Shown here one piece after another: positions 14,696-26,927 of a stretch of DNA of 64,000 nucleotides. Numbering within the stretch: the first letter of the stretch is position 1; each line of letters starts with the position of its first letter. The notes under the pieces are model-generated. The model had not been told where the DNA came from, searched no databases, and was given only the letters and a program-made list of their open reading frames with translations. This DNA comes from Umbilicaria muhlenbergii. Lineage: Eukaryota; Ascomycota; Lecanoromycetes; Umbilicariales; Umbilicariaceae. The DNA is taken from positions 1,204,575 to 1,268,574 of the forward strand of contig KK106983.1 of NCBI GenBank assembly GCA_000611775.1, written 5' to 3'. The translations under genes were made by a program, and so were the position numbers.

Positions 14696-17600
14696 ATGCT
14701 CACATATCCCGAACCAACCCCCTGCCCTGTCAATGCAACAGCTCAGCGACATCAGGGATTATATGCCACACCATCCTACCGTGCCAACCGCTACACAATC
14801 CTTGCTCCTGGAGAAGTCTTACCATGCGACGTTACTGAGGACATTGAATCCACCACGGAACTACAGGTAGCCGCAAGGAAAGCGAAGCCGCGTAGGAGAT
14901 GGAGCACAAAAGTAGGAGCGGAATCAATTGCCATATATGAGGATATTGCGGGAGATGGGGACCTTCCAGAAGCGGTGGAGCCATCCTCGTCACGACAATT
15001 TGGAAACGCTCTCACTGGGGACATCCCGCTGCAACAGGGACCGCCCATCGCTCTTGCGCCACCCATACTCCAGGCTTCCTGCCGATCTCAAGAAGCTGGT
15101 CTGTCATTGCCTCAACATGGAAAACCCCGTGTATCAGCATATCTTACCAAAAGACAGCAACGAATCGATGCAATGTTGGAGGGTTCAGCCAGGGTCGTCC
15201 AGTCCAATCAACAAAGGTCGGCGGGATTACTCAAAGAGCCTCGACGACGAACTATCTTTGTACCCTCGGAGGACACGACGATTCTTACTATACATCCGGG
15301 ATTGAGGCCTGAAGCACAGGCTCGTAGCACCACTGACGGCATATTCTGTCCCAAAGGTCTCGGCCCATCCAGTGTCAGAACTTCCACCATGTTCCCGACG
15401 GACATGGTTCGAAGAGCACCGCGACAGTCATTAGCAACAGCGCCCAAGCGTGCACCGCTACAGCCGATGTTAAAACCGCTACAGGAGCTTTTCGACGTAT
15501 CAGATAGACCTGGTCGAGGCGCTGAGAAAGAGAATGTCCCTCCGGGCGTCCGCGTCCCACGCCCCTGTGTTGATGGTGCTAAGGATTCCGCCGGTCCTGC
15601 CAGCCGCTCGTCTACAGTTTTTGCGCACAGCACATGTACCGGCGCAATGAAGCCGGCGCCGTCATCTCCTCTAAAACATGCAAGCTCAAAGAAGAGAGAT
15701 GGTTTTGTCCGCGAGGACGGCCGAACACAACCGACGTACATCAAATGCCAACGCGAGGGTGGTACTCTTGCTTTAAAAAGACCAACGCTCGGTGACGTGA
15801 CGAAGCGGACACAGCAAAGCTCAGCTGGCGTTGTGCCCGCTCGTGAGAAACGCAGCACGTTTGCGACACCCGTAGCCAGCGTACCCTCCAAGCTCATCAC
15901 GCCTGTCCTGTCTCGGCCAACCAGAGGTGTGGGCAACCAGTATCCTTTACTCTCAGACGACATCAGCCGACCCGAGATGTTCGAAGAAGCCTGGCTGAGC
16001 GACAAGGAGGCAGCTATGACACAGCTTATCAACCGACTTTTCCAAGCGGCGGATGCGCGCGAGCCATGCCGCCGCTCGAACACCAAAATGGTACGGCAGG
16101 ACTTGCTTCAGCTCTACCAGGAGCCGTCGATGTCGCTTCTCTACAATAGGCTGCAAGCCTCCTTCCTCTATGGCACCCTCAGTATACCCAGTCGCTGCGT
16201 CCACGAATGCTCAAGGTTGAGTACCGATGTAGGACTAAGACGAAAACTGGTCAGTTTGTGGACAAGAACATATCACTTACCTTCACTCCGAGCTGCCGCT
16301 GAGGTAATAATTGGGCGTGAGGCTCAAAGTTCCTTGAATACCTCGGCAGCAATGCCTAATGACGATAATCAGTCAACAAAGAAGACAAGACGAGATCTGG
16401 AGGTGTTTCTCGATAGTTGCTTGATCCGCAACGAAGATACCGAACGGTCGCGGCGAATGCCCATCAACTCCTCCACTGTGGACCAGCATCGAAGCGCTTC
16501 GGACCACGAATTCGGCTCCCCTCAATGGTCTTTGCGGCGGACCATGTTGAGAAGCTTGATGATGATCCTCCTCCTCGATAAGGCGAAGGAGCTTGGGATG
16601 ATCTCCAGCAACCTCTTCTGTGCGTCTTCAAGCCTCAAATCGTCGGCATCAGTCCTTAAAGAGCTCTTTTCCTTGCTCCTACCGTCCGCTGGAGATGTCG
16701 GACGTCCCTTGATGCACCTAAATTACAAAATCTCCCATATACAGTTTCCTCTGGACGAGTACGAATATAGAGTTGAGAACCTGGCTACGGACCTGCGTGA
16801 TGGGGTGCGACTTACTCGTCTTGTTGAACTCCTGCTCTACCCTTCCATAGCATTGACACGTCGAAAAGAAGAATTTACGATCACCATGCCTACAGGAGAA
16901 ATCCTAACTTCAGAGTGTCGAGGGTCCTGGGTGTTATCACAGCACCTTAAGTTTCCCTGCACTGGAAGAACGCAAAGGCTGTACAATGTGCAGATAGCTC
17001 TAAGCGCTTTGCGTAGTGTGAAGGGAGTCAACAAAATAGTAGAAGACGTGAAACCGGAGGACATCGTCGATGGGTATCGCGAGAAGACAATGGCAATGCT
17101 TTGGGTTCTGGTTGGAAAATGGGGTTTGGAAAGCCTCATTGACGTGGCAGAGCTAAGAAAAGAGATCTGGCGATTGAGAAAGCACATTAAAGAAAAAGCT
17201 GAGGTCGAAGCCCAAAGCCGCGATGAAGATTACGCCGAGATTGACACTGAGCAAGGGTTGCTTGAGAAGCACACGCATCTACTGAAAGCTTGGGCGAACG
17301 CCATCGGCCGGAGACACGGCGTAGTGGTCTATAACCTCACAACGGCCTTTTCCGATGGGAGGGTTTTTGAGAAGATCGTGGATGAATATGCACAGTGGTA
17401 TCCGCAGCACCGCGCTTCATTAGCACCCCGCAGCTTGGGCAGAAAGTTGAAAACACTGGGCTGTAGCGATCATTTTGGTATGTCACTGTGCCATCGTTGC
17501 TGCCCGCCCTTCCACCTTACTTACCCTATTGCATGCCAAGGTTGCTGATGGTTATGCAACAGCCTCCATTTTTGGCCAGTCACCCCAGGCCGGACGTGTA

Positions 17601-18020
17601 CTCGATCGTGACTTCGTCATTGCCGCACTTGCTTTCCTCTGCTCGCGACTCCTCGGCCCCTCGAAGCGCGACCGCGCTGCGACGGTGATCCAGCGGGCCT
17701 ACCACCGACTGCTACTGCGGAGGCAAAGCCATCGAATATGGATGTTGAGAAGATTGGCACGTGACTGCCAGACCGTTGTCATCACTCGGACGAGGGTCAT
17801 TGCTGCAGCGAGCGTGATTCAGAGAGCATGGAGGGTGTTTTGGGCACAGAAAATGAACAAAGCCGCTGTTGCTGTTATTGTTGGTGAGAAAGGTGATGAC
17901 GACGATAACGATGATGCACCAGTCACAGTGCTACAGGCAAGGACTCGAGGTACTGTGGTTCGGAGCGAAACAGATTCGAAGGCGTTGGAGACCGCCGAGG
18001 AAGATATCTGGTTGCTTTAA
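14696..18020 (+). CDS. ASPM: ASPM/abnormal spindle homologue (CH domains and IQ motifs)
   Basis: Microtubule-associated spindle-pole protein family that binds calmodulin through IQ motifs. Exons 14696-17477 and 17563-18020, with an 85-nt intron (donor GTATGT, acceptor CAACAG), join to 1079 aa. The start is the first ATG after an in-frame stop and gives a TPCPV motif near the N-terminus that I recall from other ascomycete ASPM proteins. Residues 1-420 are basic and low-complexity. A helical region follows. The first calponin-homology domain is about 686-835 (ENLATDLRDGVRLTRLVELL, NVQIALSAL, VKPEDIVDG). The second begins near 860 (LLKAWANAIGRRHG, TTAFSDGRVFEKIVDEY). Two IQ motifs follow on exon 2 (AATVIQRAYHRLLLRR near 966 and AASVIQRAWRVFW near 1010). 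Animal ASPM has dozens of IQ motifs; fungal versions are short like this one. Confidence 0.92.
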
Positions 18021-19632
18021 GAGTTGATCATTTCACGGCTCTACGTTCGGCTTCTTTGGACAGTCCACAAACCACGATAACCGAGGTTTTTTGTGGGAAC
18101 CGGGTGGGCCGTGCGTGTTCAGTGTTTCGTGGACTGTATGCAGTTTGCGGAAAGAGTCCGAATCCGAATTGTACCGACTGTAGCTCGCCCGGCAACCCTG
18201 TGAGGCACGACGTGGGATGCGCTCCATTCCTACAGCACATACAATCAACGGTGTCAGGAAAGGGCTACGGCCAACAATCATAGCCTCGACAGTGTATATC
18301 TAATAGGTCGGGACCAGCTACCATCATTGTCACTCTCTCTGCGCGCCTGCCGCAGTGTCAATAGCGATCTAGTATCAGAGCTGTGCGAGAAGGAGTGGCC
18401 CAATCCCTGACTTCTCGCGTATCACGGCGCTAGGTTGTCCGGTGGAGGAAAGAGGATGACCTGTCCGGTAAGATCGACGAAACAGTCGGACAGTTTACTG
18501 CTGACGGTAGAATTTACCTTAGTCCGGATGACCAGTGTGCACAGTGAGTAATTTCTTCGGTTCACGGAGGTTCAGCTTACCTCCACCAAAGGCATAAAAT
18601 TCATAGACAGCCAATCCTTAGAAGATTCCCATGATCGTCGAGCGAACTATGCTTCAATACTAAGGCAGTACGGTACGAGTACCAGCCAGCAAGCATACAT
18701 TCCCACATCCCAGAGCCCACGCCGAACTTGTAAGCCTGGTTACTGCATCAGTGCTATCTCTTAATCGTGAGCCTGGAGGACGGCTGTCAGATGACTGGAT
18801 ATAGCCTGAACGGCAGCGCTCTTGCGTATGAAATCCCATGACCATGTAAAGCGATATGGAAAACCCACAAGCACGTATAATGCCGTGGGACAGCCCTTGC
18901 TTGTATCATCTGTTGCGCATCACTCGTACAATTTTATTACGTGCAATGCTGTCTGCAGGCTTGAGGCTTACTAAGGCTGAGCTACACCACGTCACCGGCC
19001 CCATTATGAGCATGGAAGTGGGTGAAGCAGCAATACAGATCAAGGCTGCTCACCGGGAATTTGCATTCATATCTGTAGCTCAATTGAGAGTGGCTTTCTG
19101 ACTTTATCGAAATGCTTTGCCTTCTCACATCCTGAGGCTACCTTTGATGGTAGGAGAATCACAGAATAGGGCTGTAAAGCATGTCTTGTCTTCTGCCCAG
19201 AAAGTTCATGTCACCCCTGGCTACCTTACGGACAGAGCAATCTCAGCAGTTGTAGTAATTCACTCAAGCGCTGACAGGACCTTTCATTGTCAAGAAGGCC
19301 TTAGCAATGCAGTGGAAGACCATGTAGGTATTTGTTACTAATAGTCCTTCGTCCGCTACTGTCACTGGCTAGGGCTTGCTTCTGCGCTCCTGCGTTTCCA
19401 GCCTCCGACTGTGGCAATAAACCCCAGCCACCAAGATTTTCTTCGATACCATATCTTGGCTACAAAATGCATAAATCTCAGAGTTATCTTCTTCTTTCAA
19501 ACTCTTCATGACCTCAGTTGTGATCTGCGACATCAGCGAGCGACACTCAACATCGGGTCCAAACTCTTACTTGAAGGACAGTTGAACTTGTCCACGCGAC
19601 ATAACACATGGCGGATAGAAGCGAGCGAAGAC
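18021..19632. other. Region without a supported gene
   Basis: A 1.6-kb spacer downstream of ASPM. Several short frames exist on both strands, but none shows domain features or good splice context. A small inverted repeat (CTGTCCG at 18461 and CGGACAG at 18487) could form a weak hairpin. The right end probably contains the promoter, and perhaps a short first exon, of the following gene. The frame of that gene stays open upstream to 19411. Confidence 0.4.
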
Positions 19633-21255
19633 ATGGATATGCGAAGGGGATCTATACTTTCGAAGGTCAGTTCTGAACAAAACATACTGCGACATAACCT
19701 CACGGAGCTGAATCATCGGCTCTTCACAGAGAGTGTGGCGTTGATAAAGAGCCTCACCACCATGGAATGCAAAGTCGCCCATGAGATTCGATACATTGCA
19801 GTCCGTCTTTACAAGGCATCCAAGGCCATCGACAAACAATCCTCCAAGGTCCGTCATCCGTATCCCCAGATTTCGGTCGACTGCTAATGAGTTTAGGTCG
19901 TTTCTGAAGGCCCTGATGATATCAAGTTCTTTGTACAACGCAGCGATAAAATCTTCAGGAGGCCATACAACATAAGCACCACGGACCTTGCCGAAATCGA
20001 AGACCTTTATTATGCAACATGTGCCAAGGTGAAAGCCCTACTCAAAATTGTTACCATCTACATCGACGAAGGCTTCAGAGCGCCCAACTTCGAGTATTTT
20101 AGCTACGACAGTCCAGGACTAAGACATCTCGCTCCCGTAGAGCTTTGGCAGTTTCGAACAATGCTGGAGGGACATGAAACAGCGCTCTACAGCGAACGCA
20201 TTACTGAACCGTTGAATGCGGCTGTGCTAAGAAAGAATCGGCGCCTTCTCGACCATGGTGTTACGAGGTCTATCGCTCCCGGATCGCTCCCGAGTAGACC
20301 AGGACACGATAAAATGATCCGCCGAGGACAGTTCGTGAACGGGCTCGACTGGTCGCCACACGTACAAGGGCTCCAAGACTTACGAAACAAGCCGTGCGGT
20401 CTGGTCTTTGCGGAGCTGACTGAGAAATACAACCCAATCGTGCGCGAAGAACAGGCGGCAAAGATGAAGAATGAACAACGTCGAGCGCTGTTGAGAGCTC
20501 GTGCGCGCAACGTAGAGACTGCCAGAGCCTCTCCGGCGCTGAAATTGGGCGTAGTAGACGGAGAGCGTTTCGATGTATGCGACTCATGTAAATGCGGGAA
20601 CAAGCTTGGCCAGCACAGGGAAAATCGTCCTTTCGGCGCGGAAAATGTACCATTGGCGCAGCTAATGCTTGCTGGCTTGGCAAATCCAAACGGTACGATG
20701 TTTTCGCGAGCTTTGGATACGGTGGAGACTGATCTCGGCACGATGGAGAAAATGCGATTGGAAGAGCACAACCAGGCTGTGGAGCCATCCAAGCTTTGCC
20801 GTGTGTCATCCTCTGCCTACACCTCCACGAGGCAGCACAAAGCAGCCTCGGCGGACCACCTAACATCACCTTCTCTTGGGTCTGGCCCCTCCCGCTATTG
20901 GCAGAGCACCGTCCTCTTCGCTGCGCACACAGACGACCTTACCCCTCGCTCTGGTAAAAATCGCGTGCAAAGACCGCCTTCCGGAGCCCGGTACAGCCCC
21001 AAGTTACCAGGCTCCTCCGCTTTCCCGCTCATCCCTGCTGGCGATGGAACTACTACGGCGGAGCATGATCGGTCCGAGGTCGTCAAGCCTCAGCTTGGAT
21101 ATGCGTCACGTGGGAAGTTGCTCGGCGCCACAGTTTACGAAGGACGTTTGTTGACGGGCGATCACGACGCAAAGGCGGTCAAGGATGGGAGGAAGCGAGC
21201 ATCCAGCGAGGTTTCTTTTGGAAGCTTCAAACGGCTCGCACCAAGTAGCCCATGA
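19633..21255 (+). CDS. Hypothetical protein, helical N-terminus
   Basis: Not recognised. Exons 19633-19848 and 19897-21255, with a 48-nt phase-0 intron (donor GTCCGT, branch-like CTGCTAAT, acceptor TTTAG), join to 524 aa. The frame is continuous through the junction (KQSSK then VVSEGPDDIKFF). Residues about 1-160 look largely helical with regular hydrophobic spacing (LNHRLFTESVALIKSL, ATCAKVKALLKIV). Around residue 300 there is a small Cys cluster (VCDSCKCGNK). The C-terminal 200 residues are Ser/Pro/Gly-rich and basic, ending with a possible nuclear signal (GRKRASSEVSFGSFKRL). The start is uncertain: 19633 is the first ATG that avoids an atypical upstream stretch, but the frame is open to 19411. 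The organised intron and long frame argue that it is a real gene. Confidence 0.7.
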
Positions 21256-21995
21256 GTGGCCTGTACACGGACGGACTGTGGCAGGCGCGGACCATTCCTC
21301 CATCTCCACGCAAGAGGCGTCGCTATCGCAAAGTAGAATCACCAGTCTTCGGCCAGTCATCGTTGGATATATCACTTGTGATGAACCCTCTCGAAGTTTC
21401 TTTTGCTTGTTCCATCTACCACACTGGTTAAGGAGAATGATGTCAACCATCTAGTACAGAAATGTTCGCGGTAGCGTAGGGGTCTTTCTAAAAGCTTGAA
21501 ATTAATGTATGTGGGACAGAAAAGGAAGAACACGAGTAACCCTGAGAATCTTGCATAATACCAAGATCATACCATACGAGAATGAATCAAGTATCTGGGT
21601 CAGTTGTATGACTAGGTAGATAGATAGGTTTAGGTGTATCCAAGGCATGAACACTGAGAGCAACAACAGCAACTTCAATGCGCATAAAGCTACTTGAGGA
21701 CCTTAGGCTTGTCCATATAATATCCACTGTCCACATAGTACCCATATTTGTATTCTGCCTCCCGGAACGTAGTGATTAGTAGGAACCTAAGAAGCGACTT
21801 GTGGCTGGGATAATGGGTCATAGATGAGACCACATAGCAGCTGTCCGCTCGCAAGTACGTTTCACTGAAGAGACCAAAAGAATAGCGGCGGATGGGACTC
21901 AGTGATCCATTGTCATGACAAGCCAGGCCATGTGAGGTACTCTATACGCGCTGTTCCGGTTGCACCACGAATTTTTATGGTTCATAAAGCAACCC
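21256..21995. other. 3' flank of the hypothetical gene
   Basis: Non-coding stretch after the stop at 21255. It includes a short GATA microsatellite at about 21617-21630 (TAGATAGATAGG). Composition falls towards AT at its right end, where the AT-rich island begins. No coding frame is supported. Confidence 0.4.
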
Positions 21996-22781
21996 AGTCT
22001 AGTCACAAATCAACTAGATCATTCAGAATTCAACAGTCAATTCATGAATAAATGTCTGTTCATAATGCAACTGAAGAACTCATGTCCTGACTAATGCTGC
22101 TTTTTTGAGATGGAGTTTCTCATACATCATCACTACTAGTAGCAAGCCTCCTGCACATTTCATACATAGTAAGCTAGTTGAAAGGCCTGAAGCAGCTTAA
22201 GTGACTTTCAATTCAATTAATTAAATGCTTTTAAAAACAGGTTTTCAGCCCACGTTGACTTTCCTTCATAGATTATGTATATTGAGTTATTAAGTCAAAT
22301 CAGGCATTATTCCTGTTCTATTTTACTGAATGCAAATCACGTGAGATCAGCTCAGAAACTTGCATTATTATTATTCATAATGTGTATAAGCTGAGCTTTA
22401 ATTTTGATGATGAATATTTAAGTCATTGTGTAATTAAATATAATATTATCTTATCAACACCTTCCTCCTTTCTTTCTCTCTTCAACTTTTTACTTCACTT
22501 TAAGCCTGTTACTACTTTTTTATCTTTTAAGCCTCTTAATAGAAAATTGACCTTGCAGCCTCATATCACCTTGTAGTGCTCTGCCACTGCCTAATTAATA
22601 CTGAAATGTCATAGGAAACTAATATAATTAATGTTTTGACAATCAAGCTGATATGTTAATAAACAGTTATAACATCACCTCAGGTCTTCATCATGTCAGT
22701 GTTGATTACAGCAGGTAATATGAGGTGGTTTGTGAGCCAACCGAGGCGATTCACGAATCTCACATAATTCATGACTAGACT
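21996..22781. mobile_element. AT-rich island, possible degenerate non-autonomous DNA transposon
   Basis: A 786-bp AT-rich island between GC-balanced genic DNA on both sides. It starts with AGTCTAGTCA (21996-22005) and ends with the exact reverse complement TGACTAGACT (22772-22781). Looser inverted similarity extends about 20 bp inward from each end (AAT and GAT words in the same spacing). CpG is scarce inside it, as in the large AT block further right. No transposase frame and no clear target duplication are visible, so the class is unknown. It may be a decayed MITE. The ten-base ends could be chance. Confidence 0.4.
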
Positions 22782-23885
22782 ATAACATAGCCAACCTTAC
22801 GGCCGAAGCTGATGTTCATTCTACCTTGGGTTCTTCATAAATGCAGCTGCAACATGACAGATGATTTGGGTGGCTGGCACCTTGCGGAAACGCCCTTTAC
22901 GTGCCGTGAGAAGAGAATGCGTGTATTAGACATGCATTGGATAATGGGCAACGAGACGGTGTTCGTGAAAGACAGCCCATCGCCGTCCTGGCGATTCTCA
23001 AAGGATCACACTTCATCGAAATGCGCCTGAAATGTGAAGCCTGCAGTCAAGGCTCCGTAGGGTTGGATGGACACGGTAGCAAGTGACTCTAATCACGTGA
23101 GGCCATACAATAGGAGAATGAGTCCGGAGGGTGATGACGCGGGAACTGACCCTGATGTGAAGTTATCCAATTGCATGTCTTTTCATATTCTGCTCCTGTG
23201 TTTTCAGATTATGCAACGAAACTTCCTCACCGACGCCCTATGGTGTGCGTCGTTCTGTTCAGCATCCATCCCGAATTAACAGTCATTTGTTTCTGCATTC
23301 TCGGGATGAATGTTGAACTTTGAGTGCTCAGTCCTATACTGTCGCTGTCACCTACAATTAGTACCCATGTTACTTTCTTCGAGGTATTTGACCTTCTAAT
23401 AAAGGCGCTGCTCTTAGGGCATTGCCGGGCGCCAAGTGAACACCGGGTCGAACAACACATAATTCATTATCACTGTATTTCCAACCTCCCTTACCATGTT
23501 GCTACCCTCGCCCAGCACCAACTTCAGCATCAGTGCCACCATCATCAACACTCAACACACAGCTTCGTCAGCATTCAACTGTTTGGATCACTGGGAATCC
23601 TCAAGCATTATTGGCTAAAGCCTTGTGCTACGAGTCTGATACTTCTCCTATACAAAGCTTTGTGCACCTTTCAGAGAGCCATGGCGGATAATCATCAATG
23701 GAGGCGTATGGTTCAACCAAGTCGATCTCGCTCCCAAGATCTCCGAGGGGCACAAGAACGGTGCACTGAGAGCCAGCACTGAACATGTCGAAGTACAGTC
23801 AGTCCGACTTAGACCGAAGAGCCGGCTAGCTTCCTATCTCGGCACTCATCGCTCGTTCTCAGTGCTTGAGAAGCCCGACGGTGCC
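22782..23885. other. Upstream region of the coiled-coil gene
   Basis: Return to genic composition. No independent gene is supported. The reading frame of the following gene stays open upstream of its first ATG, back to about 23640, with no in-frame ATG. That suggests either untranslated leader or a missed upstream exon supplying the true start (an ATGGCGGAT in another frame lies at 23682). Promoter elements cannot be named. Confidence 0.4.
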
Positions 23886-25512
23886 ATGTTTAGTGCACCT
23901 CCTACCAACAATAAAGACGACGTGTACGACCCAGATCCCTTGCAGATGAGCTATACAATCCAGAAGAGGCTACTTGCATTTCCTGCCGAAGGGCTACCGG
24001 CACAACACAACAGCCTTCTGATGCATCTCATTGAAGCATTCCGTGACCTCTCGGTCGATAGGTCGGAGCTTTTGCAAAAGCTCGATACGGAGACGAAGAG
24101 CCACGAGGCCGATCTACTCTACTTCCAACGTAGGGAAATATCCTGGCTCGAGGAGCGAGAAACACACAGGCTCAAAATCGTTGACTTGGAGTCACTCTTG
24201 GCACGAATTGGGAGGAGCAGTCCAACCTCTATGACGCCCGCGGTTACGAATTCTCAGGCTGGCAAACGTGCGGAAAGTGGTGACAATCTCAAAGTCATCA
24301 GCAAGGATACGGCACCAAGGCGAAAAGAGACATGGGAGAACGATTCGAAAGGTTGTCGGTTGCTCCAATATATTCCACAGACCATGGCTAATCCTTGCAG
24401 CATTACGCTACCAGTGGCCATCATCTCCTTCAAGGCGCATGGCCCGATTGAGCAAAAGACTGCTCACATCTTGTAATGACACAGAACTACTGCCGACCCC
24501 ATTGTCCACCAGTGCATGCCATGCACCATCGCTAGGGAAACACACTGGAAAATCAGTAGTTAATACAAGCACTCCTATTGACTGGGCAGCTCCTGTATCT
24601 AGACATGCCTCTGATAGCGAGCTATCAAGCGTGGAGGGAGATTTGTTACCGGATGAGGAGGCGCTTATCGCGGCACCCGTTGCACAGGCGGTGGATTTTG
24701 AGGCCGGCAATGCGATACGACTGACGGAATGGCTCGCTAACCGCGTCGGAAGCGATTTGGAAGAGATATTTCCCGAGATCGTAGAGCTTTTGTATGGCAA
24801 ATCAATGGCGGTGCCCAAAAACCTATCGAACTTGGGAACTGGCAATGCCGAAAAACCTTTACCTCAATTACCGGGATCCAAGGCTGCCTCCTCAGCAATG
24901 GATATCTTTCAATCAACAGTGCAAAGAGCAGCGTCAGACGAGAATCCTCCTCTCCGGTTGGAGTCACCTTACTATCAGGGTCACCGTCGCGGATTTTCCT
25001 TCCTTCCTGGTGATGACGCTAAACAGCCCGTTTCCTCTTCCAAGGGGTCGAGAGGAAGTACAAAGTCTCCACCACTGGTGGATATTCTCGCCAGAAACGG
25101 CCCGGCAAACCAATTTGCCCATGGTTTGGATCTATCGTCGTTTGTAGGTCGAACACTAAGTCCTCAACGCGAGGCTTCTGCGGGAAGCGCAAAAACGGCA
25201 ATCAGGGGTAGCACCAGCCGTAATTCTTCCGAGTCAATCAGAGCGTCAAGTGGTACAGGGTCTGGGCCAGAGGGTACAGGAGTAGTATCGAAGAGGATGA
25301 GGAACAACCCCACTGCTGTTGCCGCTGCGCGGGCTGCTAGCAACAGTGGTTTCACGTCTCGCTGGCAGGAGCGAACCATGAATCTCACCGGGCATGACAG
25401 CTCCAGGCCTTCTGGAGAAGGACTTCAGGGGGCCGTACCATACGCCGAGATACCCTTCGCTGGGGATGTATCTCATTCGCCAAGCTTGAAACAAGGAGAC
25501 GGGGACAAGTGA
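23886..25512 (+). CDS. Hypothetical coiled-coil protein
   Basis: Not recognised. Exons 23886-24351 and 24401-25512, with a 49-nt intron (donor GTTGTC, branch-like GGCTAATCC, acceptor TTGCAG), join to 525 aa. The N-terminal part (about residues 30-110) is strongly charged with heptad-like spacing and reads as a coiled coil (DRSELLQKLDTETKSHEADL, REISWLEERETHRLKI). The centre has an acidic segment (ELSSVEGDLLPDEEAL) followed by a helical patch near residue 260. The rest is Ser/Gly/Pro-rich and probably disordered. The frame extends about 240 nt upstream of the chosen ATG without a stop, so the true protein may be longer through another exon. A structural or scaffold role is only a guess from the coiled coil. 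Confidence 0.7.
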
Positions 25513-26927
25513 GAAGGGGACAGCAGAAGTGATTGATATTCACAAGAAGCTCAAGCGACTGGAGTTGAAACATGTCACCTTGTCTGAAAGGTACAGACAT
25601 TGGCACAGTGGTCAAGCGCAACTCGGAAGACAAGAAGGACTTGTGCAGGAGTAACAGCAGTCGCAGGAGACGTCGACGAGGAAGTTTGGGCACATATGAA
25701 TAGGTGCATAGACGTGCTAAGATGCAAAGTCTTGCTGTGAGCGCTGAATGTATTCCCTTCTTTCACATACCCGAAATATTTGATGTGCTTTGCTTTGTAG
25801 AGCAACGGGTCGTCGGTCATACTGCCGTGAACCTGACCTCTCAATATCTATATTCCGCTTCAAGTCTGTACATAACCGCTCTTTACCAATGATATTCACA
25901 ACATACACTGTTACTCTTACACTACATCCGTGAACAAGGACCACCAGTCCCCAGCTCTACTTGGTATCGAATGTCGCCGTCGGCGATGACACCTTGTGGG
26001 TCATGTTACGTCACCTACCGACTTGTTCTATGGTATATACGAGCAGTCCTTGCACTGGCCGCGATAGCCTGACTGAGGGCTCAAGTATTGTTATCCAATT
26101 TTCTTAACTGGGACTGAGCATTCATCGGCGTGAGACATCAAGTGCTGGCCAGGTGGGCATGAGGCGTAATTCAGCGACTCCGGCAGTGATCGGCCAATGT
26201 CGATCCCCGCGAGACAGCTGGACACTGCTGCACAGAAGGCACGACAATTGGAGGCTGTGAGCAGAGACGGTAACTAGCCACGGCGGTTTGCCACGCACTA
26301 AGTTGAAAGGTCCTGGTTGTCTCAGTCGGCTCAGACTCGTCAGTCATTAGTGGCTGCGCCAATTCCCTGCCCGCGCTTACGCTTTAGCCGTGGGTCATTC
26401 CCTCCAGAGTCTGAGCAGCGATAACAGAAAACAGGGGGTCAAAACATTCCCAGATATTTTCATAGGCGTATAGATAGTCATGACACCAAAATTGAAAAGT
26501 GTGGACTTACGTTTGAAGTAATTACTTCATAGTCAACATATTTGATAAAGTCATCAAAAAGCTCCCTTGAAATTCATTGGCATATCTCAGTCTGAGCTAA
26601 GTCCGATATCTAAAGAATGTTGTGGTTGTCCAGCGATAAGCTGTCAAAGTGAACGTATTGAGGGCCATTTTCTGTATATACGGCTCAGACCCTTCAGGCT
26701 CGACTTCAAGAATTGCCTTTTGAAGTCTAGTGGTATGCGAAGCGACGCTAAGCCAAGGAGGGTCTGAGCTGACTGAGACAAGGTCCTGGCTAAGCGCTTT
26801 GACAACTTCCAAACCGCCAATCCTGCTCCGATCTTATAAAGTACCCACCATCCTCTAGCTACCCACGCATTACAACTACTCCGAGTATTACCCGATGCAC
26901 CAGATCTTATACTAAGAGAACTACACA
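25513..26927. other. Intergenic, includes the ureidoglycolate lyase promoter
   Basis: A 1.4-kb spacer. Short frames on both strands lack any family features. The right-hand 550 bp contain the GATA words and TATA-like box listed separately. The composition is balanced, so the transposon block has not spread into it. Confidence 0.45.
26420..26840 (+). promoter_or_regulatory. GATA-factor words and TATA-like box upstream of ureidoglycolate lyase
   Basis: GATAA occurs on the plus strand at 26420, 26544 and 26635 (the last as GATAAG). A TATAAA word lies at 26835-26840, about 88 bp before the start codon. In ascomycetes purine and allantoin catabolic genes are controlled by AreA/Nit2-type GATA factors that bind such words, so nitrogen-regulated expression is a reasonable inference. 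GATA words are short and can occur by chance. Confidence 0.4.

Noticed and set aside
15208-16086. 292-codon open frame on the minus strand
   Set aside because: It lies wholly inside the ASPM coding exon in another frame and has no domain features.
18461-18493. CTGTCCG...CGGACAG hairpin in the spacer after ASPM
   Set aside because: The seven-base stem with a 19-base loop is too weak and isolated to call a regulatory or RNA element.
20187-20869. Two long minus-strand frames
   Set aside because: Antisense shadows of the unrecognised gene at 19633-21255, with no plausible promoter or family match.
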